From NCBI GenBank assembly GCA_027422505.1, contig JAPQWV010001404.1, positions 1 to 64,000 on the forward strand: a DNA stretch of 64,000 nt, in the 5' to 3' direction. The DNA is from Craterostigma plantagineum. Lineage: Eukaryota; Streptophyta; Magnoliopsida; Lamiales; Linderniaceae. Positions within the stretch are counted from its first letter, which is position 1, and every line of letters begins with the position of its first letter. The translations under genes were made by a program, and so were the position numbers. Below are positions 12,391 through 21,666 of the stretch, piece by piece. The notes beneath the pieces were generated by a model. That model was given only the letters and a program-made list of their open reading frames with translations. It had not been told where the DNA came from and did not search any database.

Positions 12391-12642
12391 TGTAATTCCA
12401 GATTAATCAAAGAACACGTTGAATACTTCTAAAGATTAAAACCTTCGTTTATTGTGAATAGTGTTTGGAGGCTTTAGAGCGTTTGAGTACGTCAAGTATT
12501 TTGCAAAATGGAAAACTTAGATACAATAGTGTTAGGGTTTAGGGTTTAATACCTTAACTCACAACCCAATTAAATAAAATACAACATAAAGAAATAAAAA
12601 GACTTAGAGTTAATATTTTGGACTTCTAAAATATTCCAAACA
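12391..12642 (-). repeat. CopA 3' LTR
   Basis: 252 bp. It aligns with 41613-41916 but lacks about 43 bp present there (the segment around TAAGCCTATTGGGCC) and has many substitutions, so the insertion is old relative to R3. Confidence 0.9.
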
Positions 12643-12655
12643 TTCTCCCCCTAAG
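12643..12655 (-). other. CopA terminal polypurine tract
   Basis: On the minus strand CTTAGGGGGAGAA directly precedes the TG of the 3' LTR. Confidence 0.85.
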
Positions 12656-12769
12656 TGTCCAAATTACAACAAAGCCTACCTAAGTCTTTATTTCTTCTTC
12701 TTCTTCTAGCGAGGAGGAGGTGGAGGTTCCCAATGGGCCAGGTACGACGTCCCGAATCCTAGAGCGATC

Positions 12770-13118
12770 TCAAAATGTCTGATGTCCTTTCTGAGGATGA
12801 TTCGTTCTCGTATTGCTCCGATGATTTGATTCAGAATAGCGCCGTTCTTCAAGTTTTGTGCCTTCAAGTATTGCATCGCCAGAAAGTGTCTCCAGTGTTG
12901 ACGTCAGGCGATTTAGGATTTTCTTCAACGTTCCATCAGAGAACTTGGCAGTTTCTGATACAAAAAATGCTTGCATCTGTAAGAAAATGAAATCCTCGCC
13001 GTGATTAGCTATCTCGTTGTAGCTATTTTGAGGCCGTGTCAGATTGACTTTCCTCATATTGCTCTCCAGAGCCATTTGGAAGTCATGAGTTGCGTAGAAC
13101 TGGATTTACCTCAGCATG
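12770..13118 (-). pseudogene. CopA envelope-like ORF, C-terminal part
   Basis: A minus-strand frame of 101 residues from 13075, extendable upstream to a stop near 13106. Its helix-forming segment around SETAKFSDGTLKKILNRL would suit a coiled coil. It continues the reading of 16434-16608 on the far side of R2, where the text FLEHVTILVSKDTW ends at the R2 border. No catalytic motif is visible. I assign it to the accessory ORF by position, not by a recognised domain. Confidence 0.55.
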
Positions 13119-14055
13119 TGTAACGTCCCGTCCCATACCGGGTGTCCATAAGTCGGGAGATCTAGGTCATCTCAAACCAATACTTTAATAATTTCTAATA
13201 TAATTATTTGACGCTGTACAGTTCGATGTTAGTACAAATACTAATAATAGTTATTTATTCAGAGGATCGACGTATAGAGACTCCATCAGACCTTTTATTT
13301 GACTATAGCGGGAGGACAGGTAGGTGGATAATCCATCTACAATGCGTAAACACATATGTGATTTATGTGATGTTATATGATTCGGTGATTTATGTGACTT
13401 ACGTGATTTACGTGTTATACTTGTTTTATGTACGTTTCATATGAATCATGTTTTCATGAGATTTCACGTACATGCATGGCACATGCATATCATGTCATGG
13501 CGAGAGGTGCTTACACTGTATTGAGACAGTGATGGTTTGAGATATTGACGTACGGGGTAGAACGAGATGATTGCGATTTGTGACTCGTAGCGGAGTAGAG
13601 GTTAGGCTCGCAAGGCACTTGGCAGAGAAAGACGTGATCGATCTGTCTACTCGGACGTGATCGATTCGAGGTGCATACCGCCGGATGGAATTTTCTGTTT
13701 ATACGATGACATGATACGCATATTCATGACATGAGCATATGCACGCACGACTAGTATAAGAGTCAGGGAAAGAAAGCGTGCATGAGTATAAGATCGTGTG
13801 AAAGCGATGTATATTTGCCGAAATAGGCATTTGTGTCGACTCAATGATGAGTCACGACTCTTCTATGCTACCATGGCGATTCACGAGGCTAAATAATAAT
13901 TGCCTGATTCACGAGAGGCAGGGGAAGTACACCATAGCGATTCACGAGGCCAAATATTAATTCCTGATTCACGAGAGGCAGGTGGGTACCCCGTAGCGGG
14001 AGATACAACCTGGAGGATGCGACTGGAGGAATGAGCGGCACCGAGGGAACCTCGA
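13119..14055 (+). repeat. R2 composite, truncated 5' LTR
   Basis: The first ~580 bp start TGTAACGTCCCG and do not resemble the R2 3' LTR. From about 13702 (TTTATACGATGAC) onward the sequence follows the 3' LTR (15327-15680) closely, then breaks at about 14055 into gag. It looks like two LTRs joined, plus an LTR-gag deletion. Confidence 0.65.
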
Positions 14056-14247
14056 GTGGAAGGTACCCGAGCGGCAAATCCGACTGGACTACAGAAGGTA
14101 CCCACTCGGGTATACATGCTTACAGCGGAAGATGAAGAAAACAACCCATCCGAGATGGAAGGTACCCTCCTAACCGAGCAAACCTCAAAATGCATTCTAA
14201 TGGATTTAAGAGCCACACTATCTCTCGTACTACCACTTATGTGGTAA
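14056..14247 (+). pseudogene. R2 gag C-terminus and protease stub
   Basis: 63 codons reading through LQKVPTRVYMLTAEDEE and MEGTLLTEQ into KCILMDLRATLSLV. The first part matches the end of R1 Gag. The last is a damaged aspartic-protease start in which the catalytic Asp-Ser-Gly is replaced (DLR). The frame closes at 14247, and 14248-14734 repeats the pol-less tail found in R1 at 1952-2460. Confidence 0.8.
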
Positions 14248-14734
14248 GATTCGGGATTTCTTTTAGTTGACTTGGTTGACACCAGTTCGAGTGTCGACCT
14301 GAATCGTAATCGTAGCAGATAGATTTTTGAAATAGCAATCCGTACCTGAATTGCCGAAACCTAAGATCCAATAATATCCGGGGTTTAACCCTATGCCCCA
14401 ACATTTTGCTCATCCTGAGAAATATTTACGTTGATGTCAGAATGGTACAGCGAAAGCGTGGTGGACGCTTATAACCTTTGATCTCGGCCCGAGTTAGAAT
14501 TGTAGTTATTCTCGTTAAGCTTCTCAAGGCCATACGAGTTCGATTAATTTAAACGATCTTCATATCTATTTCATTAGGATTCTATTCCTTTCTATCCTCG
14601 AAAAGTATTTGAGATTCCTTGATAACTTCCTAAGGTGAATTTCTATCACCTAATTCTAACCAAGCCAGTTCAACTCCCTACCAATCGTCAGCCTGAATTA
14701 TTCCAGCTGACGAAATTTCGGAGGCGAATTCTTT

Positions 14735-14748
14735 TAAGGGGGGGGGGA
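14735..14748 (+). other. R2 polypurine tract
   Basis: TTTAAGGGGGGGGGGA immediately before the 3' LTR. It is homologous to the R1 tract but with a longer G-run. Confidence 0.85.
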
Positions 14749-16433
14749 TGTAGTACCCGTAAAATTTAATTACGGATTACGACTTAATTAGCAGTAAATT
14801 AAAATTTTCGTTGGATTAATTAAATAAATAAGTTGGCCTATTATCACAAGTGGGCTAAAGTTTATTAGGCCCAAGTTAAAGTTAATTACTTAGGATCGAG
14901 GGAATGAAAATAATAATAATATAAAACAAGATAAGTACTAAGCTAAAGCATTGAGGTCATTTATACTATGCTACACGCAAAGACTAGCATAAGATAAGAA
15001 GGAAAGCTCTTATAATCCCTTAGCATCCGAACAGTGACAAAAGGAAGAAGTAGAGGAGAACGAAGCAATTCCCAAGAAGCTCCTGAAAACCCTAGAATAA
15101 AGAAGAGAATCCAAACCGTAACAAATCAAATTGAGCTTGGAAGTAGGGTTTGAAGGTTAGCGACTAACCGTACGATAAGCTAAGGATACCAGGTAAGTGG
15201 AAATCTCAACTACAACACATAATTTTTATGTGCAGGAAATTATGCGTTATATGCTTTTATGATTTTATGTGACGTGTCTATGTGCTTATATGATTTTATG
15301 TGAGTTCTTACGTGAATTAATTACTTTATACGATGACCTGATACGCATATTCATGACATGAGCATATGCACGCACGACTAGTATAAGAGTCAGGAAAGAA
15401 AGCGTGCATGAGTATAAGATCGCGTGAGAGCGATGTATATTTGTCGATAGAGGCATTTGTGTCGACTCAATGATGAGTCACGGTTCTTCTATGCTACCAT
15501 GGCGATTCAGGAGGCCAAATAATAATTGCCTGATTCATGAGAGGCAGGGAAAGTACACCATGGCGATTCACGAGGCCAAATATTAATGCCTGATTCACGA
15601 GAGGCAGGTGGATACCCCGTAGAGGGAGATGCAACCTGGAGGATGCGACTCGAGGGAATGAGCGGCACCGAGGGAACCTTGAGTGTTGGCGACCTCGTAG
15701 TAAGCTACCAGTGAGAAGCGCCGCGTGTCAGACCGCATTGGGATGGAAAGGCGCCTTAGGGTTAAACGAAATTTGTGTGCCCGGGTTAGCCTCTCAATGG
15801 GACTGCATTGGGATTGAAAGGCACTATTAGCCTCTCAGTGTGGACCACATTGGAATTGAAAGACACATAGGGTTAAGCACAGATTGCGTACTCGGGTTTA
15901 GCCTCCCAGTGTGTGTTCTGCCACTTATTATACCCTGGGTTTGAGCTCTATATGGTGCATAGTAAGATTGAAAGCCGAGGGGCCCAAATATGTTATGAAA
16001 AGTCAAGAAGGATGTGAGTAGCAGATAGCATTGGCGCGAATGCCTTCACTATTTAGGTCACGTGCATTGCATGCATGGTTTTCACTTACTGAGCTTTATA
16101 AGCTCATTCTACGTTTTATGTGTTGTAGGACCCCGCGATCACGGTACGTGATCATTTTCACGGCAGGGCCAACTTTTGAAGCTTTCGGGGGCTTTTTGAG
16201 ATGGAAGTGTGTGCATGGATGCGACCTCGTGGGGGTCCAGTAGAGAGATTCTTTTGACCCGCATGCGCGCTTTCCTATGTAATTAGGACCCATGATAATT
16301 TTGTAGGAGCCGTTACGGTTCCTTTATATAAAAGGAAAAAATTTTATACGAAATTCGTACCGTTTATTTCTTTTCTACGACATTAGTCACGTAGACTAGT
16401 TAAGAAAGTAGTGGTGAATGGCGGGGCGCCACA
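14749..16433 (+). repeat. R2 3' LTR
   Basis: 1,685 bp from TGTAGTACCCG to GGGGCGCCACA. The right two-thirds match the R1 LTRs (reverse-complemented). The left ~440 bp (U3) do not match R1, implying U3 replacement between subfamilies. It holds the clearest copy of the candidate LTR intron and the palindrome at 16137-16153. Confidence 0.9.
15193..16128 (+). promoter_or_regulatory. candidate intron inside the gypsy LTR leader
   Basis: The donor ACCAG|GTAAGTGGAAATC sits at 15192/15193. The acceptor TTATGTGTTGTAG|GACC is at 16128/16129, and a branch-like CACTTACTGAG lies about 45 bases upstream of it. The same three signals occur in R1 (both LTRs, 921 bp apart), R3 (785 bp) and R5 (688 bp). Splicing is inferred from consensus and conservation only. 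Confidence 0.55.
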
Positions 16434-17556
16434 CGAACTGCTGCTTCCATGTGTCCTTGGATACGAGTATGGTTACGTGTTCAAGGAACTCCAGCAGTCG
16501 GTTCTCCAGGTAGACCATCGTTACACTTGAAGTAGTAGCTCCAGCGCCACTAGGGTCTGTCGTTAACACCCTGGCTGAGTCAGGGCGGCCCTCGTCAATT
16601 GAAGTCACGAGCTAGTTTCCATTCTTTCTTTTCAATTTGGAAAGTAGTTCCTAGAGCCAGTCAGATAGATACCTTTTCTTAGTGAGGAAGCACAATTGTG
16701 CGCCTCTCCATAGCCCCTCTATATTCTATGATTTGATCTAGAAAGCATAAAGAGAAAGCATAGAACGTTGGCTTGCTGACTTCCCTAGAGGGTCGGACAT
16801 GGACTGATGGAAACACTTTCTCTAGAACATCCTATCCTTAAGATAGATGTAATGCCAAAGGTTTAGAATCCATTTACAGTCCCAGTACTTTAATTACTCT
16901 TCCAGAATCATCCAGATTCACCTCCTACTGCTCTTCGATTAAGGCAAGTCAGTAGGACGTCAGTTTCCTTGGATCTTCCGACCTCTCCTTGTGACGCATC
17001 TTGTCAAGATGGTGCTCAGGTTGTTACGACCTTGTCCGGAGACGGGCTTGCGTGGAGCTTTCACCGGGGCCACTTCCATTAGCACACGTACAAGACTAGG
17101 TCAGTGGCTCCCGGACGATGAGTTGATGAGGTCATCATCATCCGTGAGACTTCCATCCAATCCTTGAAGGGCCTCAATCGTTGGAGCTTCTATAAACGTT
17201 GTGGCCTGTACGACAGGCTGAGACTTGGTTTGGGAGGGGTTCTGAGTATTTTGAGACACTTGTCTGTTTGGAGACAAGTGAATGGTCGAGTTCGGGCAGT
17301 GTGTGCGCTGTTGAGTCAGATTCGGCATGACCCGGGTTTCTGACTGTGAGGCTTCGATTGTTGTTACCTCTGGGATGACTATTTGCAATTGTTCGATCCG
17401 CTCGGCTTGTTGTCATTGCCCGCGTCGTATCAACGCCTCGCGATATTCGTCATCTGCTTCGTTGTCCGCAGATGGCTGTGATGGTTCAGGAATAGAGAGT
17501 TGGGGGTATGGTTGGTGTTGCTGTGTTGCTATCCGTGAGTCAGAGGGTTCTCTCAG

Positions 17557-17592
<36 letters not shown>

Positions 17593-18449
17593 ACCCATGT
17601 GAGACTCAGGTGGGTTTTCCTAGTCATGGGGTGAAGACATTGTAGCGCTGGTAGTAGGACGACGTCGTATGAGCTGGCCAGGGCTAACAAATCTCGTCGA
17701 ATTGGCATGGCTTCTCGCGCATACCTTTCTTCTGCCTTCCCCTTCTAAAGATATCGTACTTTGGGTGGGGTAAAGTTTTTTTCTTCTTGGCGTCATGGTA
17801 TTCCGGCTTTGTCTCCATGCAGTGGTGGGAAAGTTTGAGCCTTCGTCTTCTTCCACCGCTGGTGAAGTTGATCGTCCATGTCCAATGTGACTAGTTTGAT
17901 AGTCATAATTTTTTCTGAATGCAATCCTGTGGAAGATGCGAAGAATTGTAATGTCGCATCGGTCTTAGCCTGAGTGCTTCGGTGAGAAGCACTTGTTGAC
18001 GAATGCAGAGAGTGTCCGCCATGGATGCGGAATCATGGACTGCTCATTATGGAAGACGTGTTTGACTTGAGTGAAGTATCCCATCTTCACCATGTCCTCA
18101 ATAAGTTCATCCTCGGATGCCTCAAGTTCGCATTCAGGTTGACTTGACAGCCGAAGGATTTGTCGAGTAAGTTCCCTAGTGGTTTGGACTGTCTCATTTG
18201 CAATATGGGCCTCGAAATATAAGCTGTTGTCGGCAGCAATTTTGGTTTTCACCGTCCCCCAGAATTGTTGTAGATAGATTGTGGGGACTTGGATTGATGC
18301 CGAGAAAGCATACCCGAAGTGATGGTTCCTCAAAATGGATAGGAGATCTCGTCCTGGCGCTTGAAGGTGTTCAGGTCAAGTTGGAAGTTACTATCCTTGG
18401 TTGAGATCCATTTTGAGGTTGGGTATACAAGGTCTGCCACCATAGTCAT
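16434..18449 (-). pseudogene. CopA envelope-like / accessory ORF, N-terminal and central part
   Basis: Starts at a Met at 18449 (MTMVADLVYPTSKW), shifts frame near 18345, then reads RNHHFGYAFSASIQVPTIYL and on to HPWRTLSAFVNKCF (about 18333-17965). This segment resembles an uncharacterised protein often found 3' of copia pol in large plant genomes, notably Asteraceae. Downstream the frame is broken. It passes a Ser/Thr/Gln-rich stretch with an acidic TDDDD patch (17416-17101), then FLEHVTILVSKDTW before the R2 border. No signal peptide is evident, and the function of the family is unknown to me. Extra ORFs at this position in Sireviruses are called envelope-like. Confidence 0.65.
17560..17591. 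repeat. (CT)16 microsatellite
   Basis: An uninterrupted CT run inside the CopA accessory ORF. It would be length-variable and adds to frame disruption there. Confidence 0.95.
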
Positions 18450-18739
18450 TTTCTTCTTTTTTGTTTTGTTTTGGGTTTTTCTTTCCTTTTTGAGCCTCTG
18501 TTTCTTTTTTTATTTTCTTTTGTTTTGCCCTCTTCTCTTCTTTTTTTTTTTGGTTGTCAACACTGGGAATGTCTGTGTAAACTGCAATACGAAAGAAAGA
18601 ACGAGATTAGGATACATCATAACAAATAAGACTTAGTGATGTGAATAGTGGGCTAAATTAAAATCTGTTTTGTGAGAAAGAATTCAGCCCAGTACAGTTC
18701 GGCCAAAGTGCTTTTTGAAGAAATCGTTTAAATTTTGCT

Positions 18740-20110
18740 AAGTGAGGTTCGCGGGTTAGTTCTAAAAGGCTTCGCGAATTGTAGAGAAAGAAAAAAAGGT
18801 TGAGACTTCGTGAATTGCATATCGCGACCTCTGAGGTTCGCGGGTCTAGGAGAATTAGAGTTTGCAAACTGACTTAAGTCAACATATACGCGTGAAACTT
18901 TATCAGTTCGCGAGTTGCGAATCGCGAATCCGAATTCGTGAAGCTGAGGGGTCAAAGATCAATGGGTGAAATCACGAACGAAATTCGCGAACTAATAAAA
19001 ATTTATTTAAAATGGATACTTTTTGAATTTGACGAAGGCACGAACAATTGGATTCGCGAAACACATTTTAGATTCACAAAGTAGAACTGGAAAGATCAAA
19101 ATTTCCATTTCAGAAAAATTTCAAACCCTAATTTCTTTCTGCGAAATGCCTTTTGGACATAAAAATGAGACTATAAAGTTTTATTTTTGAAAAGACGACC
19201 CTTTTTTCAGTAAAATCCTCAAAGTCGAACACTCATTTAACAAAATAAGACAAATTTCTCCAGAAATCAACCACGAAAACCCTGTTCTTCAAAGAATCAA
19301 CCCTGCAAATATAATCAGAAAACATAAGAGTAAAACGAGTTGTTCCTTCCCACAAATAGGTTTGTGTGTGTGTGAGGATGATTTTGAGCGGAAAAAACAC
19401 AGCGAATCGATAAGAGAAAAATTTTGAGAAGATTGACGAGTTCGGCAGATTTCGCGAAGGAGAGAATTTGATAATTTGAGAGTTTGTGAAATAAGAAGTG
19501 GGAAGTTTGCGAATTGAGGTTAAGTCGAATGAGCTTCGCGGGCCAAAAGGTTGAAATTAAAGTTAAAGTTTGGGCTGCGAGACGACTTGAGAAAGAAGGC
19601 CCACAAGCCAATTCGCTAGATGATCTTTTGAACCGACTTCATGAAGTTGAGTTTGTGAATTAGAGGTTTTAAAATGAAGTGTGGAGTTCGGGAACTAGGC
19701 TTTGACGATTTTGACAAGTCAAATTCGATGGATTCGCTAAGTGGGTAAAGGCTGACTTCGTGAATTGAAGTAGATAAAGCTAAGCGGACTTCGTGGGCCT
19801 GTAGATTGGGCCGCAAAGTGATCTAATGAATTCGTGATGAGAAGTCCAAAGGGCTCATGTACTTGAGTTCGCGAACTGGAGGCTTGAAAAATTGAAATGC
19901 TGATTCGCGAACAAAACATTGAAAATTTGACGAGTTCGCGAATTAGAATAAAGTTGAGTCCGTGAGGTGGAATTCGCGAGTCAATAATTGTGAAAGTTGA
20001 AATTTGATTCGCTAACTTAGGTATGAGTTGACGTGTCAAATTAAAAGGAGTTTCAGTTGAAGTCGCGAACTTAGAAATTGAAAGAAGTACCAATGAGTTC
20101 GCGAAACACC
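18740..20110. repeat. TTCGCGAA palindrome array, CopA 3' region
   Basis: Dispersed copies of TTCGCGAA, TTCGTGAA, TTCGCGAG and related words at 20-60-bp intervals between the pol end and the accessory ORF. The same motif fills the CopA leader (40640-41350). Long minus-strand frames here (such as 19315-19611, 19737-20093) arise from the repeat. Confidence 0.85.
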
Positions 20111-20470
20111 TCTAACCTGACAAATGCGAAATTTTCTATTAATCTGTAACACAAAATTCAACACTTAGCCTCGTAACACCAGTTTGACGCGGTCAAACAA
20201 CAGAAAAAAAATCAACTCGACGAGTTTCTCAAAATCAATTTCAGTAAGGCAATATCTGATAACCGACGACGAAAGCATCGCTTTCTTCCGCGGCGCTGAA
20301 CCCTCAAGTCAAAATTCGTCTATATTATTGATTATGTTTGTTGGGACAATAATGATGTAATTGTTCAATTCATGCCTATAGTAGAAAAGACTCGAACTTC
20401 ACCACAATACTATAACTCTACAACTTACTCGTCTTGTATCATATCATTCTGAGCTTTCTCGCTCACATAG

Positions 20471-20647
20471 ATGAACTCGTTGCAGCAGCAAGACCAAGAG
20501 AATGACACTGAAGAACATGCGGCGTTACGGCTTAAGTTTGAACGCAATTTGGATAGGCTGGCGTTTGAGCTTTCGGTTCTTTTGTGCTTATTCGTTTCGT
20601 TACTAGCTATTCTGTATCGTGTCCTTACAAGGCATACTAGTTTTTGA
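20471..20647 (+). CDS. small antisense ORF, predicted single-pass membrane peptide
   Basis: 58 codons, ATG to TGA, opposite to CopA. Residues 1-30 are polar and acid/Gln-rich (MNSLQQQDQENDTEEH at the start). They are followed by the hydrophobic segment LAFELSVLLCLFVSLLAILY, long enough to span a membrane, and a short basic tail (RVLTRHTSF). It sits between pol and the accessory ORF, free of stops and of the TTCG array. I do not recognise a family. It may be chance, but polar head, membrane segment and basic tail make a coherent small protein. Confidence 0.35.
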   Translation: MNSLQQQDQENDTEEHAALRLKFERNLDRLAFELSVLLCLFVSLLAILYRVLTRHTSF

Positions 20648-20757
20648 GAGTGTTTTACGTATTTTGAGAGTGTTTTACTAGCTTTAGTTGTTTTACATGT
20701 TTTGAGAGTGTTTCCACATTTGGAAAGGTTTATGAAATGTTGAAAAATTAGCAGAAT

Positions 20758-20882
20758 TACTCCCCCTCAATATTTCATTATTGGAGTAAACTCACCCTAA
20801 GAAAGGCCTAGCGAGAATCTTAAAATTTGATAAATCACTTATTCCCCTCGATGTATAGATATAACATTTCTCCCCCTCAATG
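20758..20882 (-). other. internal multiple polypurine tracts of CopA
   Basis: Three G-rich tracts on the minus strand downstream of RNase H: TTGAGGGGGAGTA (20758-20770), CGAGGGGAAT (about 20842-20851) and TTGAGGGGGAGAAATG (20865-20880). Repeated tracts after pol are a published hallmark of Sireviruses. Confidence 0.6.
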
Positions 20883-21046
20883 TAGTGCCATCAGCATTGG
20901 CTCTACATCGACTTATTCAAAACAACGAAAAAATTTATTTGTAAAATAAACTAAAACAAAGAGCAGAAAAGTTAACTAACAAACGCGCTACATAACGAAA
21001 ATTTTAAACGCAGAGCAGATAGACAAGTAATGAACCATAGGGAACC

Positions 21047-21661
21047 ATAATCGAAATTAGATATTGAGATTATCCCCAAGTTTGCAACTAAGTATTGGAA
21101 TCGTTTCTCATCCAATGCTTTTGTAAACAAGTCAGCTAGTTGAATCTCTGTAGTGACGAAGTACGTTTCAATTATGCCTCTTTCAACTTGGTCCTTGATG
21201 AAATGATATCTTACGTCTATGTGATTAGTGCGTGAATGGTGAACAGGATTTTACGTAATTGCTGTGGCACTTTTGAAATCACAATACAAATCAAACCCGT
21301 AATCTTGTAGATGCGTTTTTATCCATTGTGAGCAACAACTTGCAACAGCTACACATTCTGCTTCTGCCGTAGAAGTTGACACACAATTTTGTTTCTGAGA
21401 GGCCCAACATACGAGTTTGCTCCATGGAACTAAGTGTTGTCTGAGGTGCTTTTCCTGTCCAATCTGCATCAAATACCCAATTAGTTTCATACCTGAGTTC
21501 TTAGGGTACCAAAAGTCCAAGGTCTGGGGTGTCTTTCAGATACTTCAAAATCCTTTTGACAGCGTGTAGATGCGATTCTTTTGGATTAGCTTGAAATTGC
21601 GCACATGCATGTGGAGAACAGAATATCTGATCGGCTCACTATGAGATAAACCAGGGACCCA
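21047..21661 (-). pseudogene. CopA RNase H (3' end of pol)
   Basis: RNase H degrades the RNA strand of the RNA/DNA hybrid. The minus strand reads the end of the RT connection, then VCWASQKQNCVSTSTAEAEC (copia RNase H with the STAEAE motif) and ADLFTKALDEKRFQYLV at the C-terminus. At least one stop lies between (near 21253). It is separated from the RT half (31643-32784) by R3, which inserted at ATAAT. Confidence 0.85.
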
Positions 21662-21666
21662 ATAAT

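Larger units (their letters stand above)
13119..16433 (+). mobile_element. R2: non-autonomous Ty3/gypsy element, R1-like, rearranged
   Basis: A plus-strand relative of R1 inside the CopA accessory ORF. Its 3' LTR (14749-16433) is complete. The left side is a composite LTR (13119-14055) fused directly to the last part of gag, so the primer site and most of gag are gone. Internally it has the same protease stub and pol-less tail as R1. No matching 5-bp flank was found (GCATG on the left, CGAAC on the right), consistent with rearrangement after insertion. Confidence 0.82.

Noticed and set aside
12775..12990. 71-codon plus-strand ORF
   Set aside because: Antisense shadow of the CopA accessory ORF, with no motif of its own.
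13119..14055. LTR-like start at 13119 as a separate solo LTR
   Set aside because: No matching CA end or target duplication before the R2-type LTR sequence takes over at about 13702, so I treat it as part of a composite LTR.
19315..20093. Overlapping minus-strand open frames of 66-118 codons
   Set aside because: They are translations of the TTCGCGAA array, have no domain and overlap in different frames. The same happens at 23229-24155, 30054-31030, 40636-41015 and 59571-60847.
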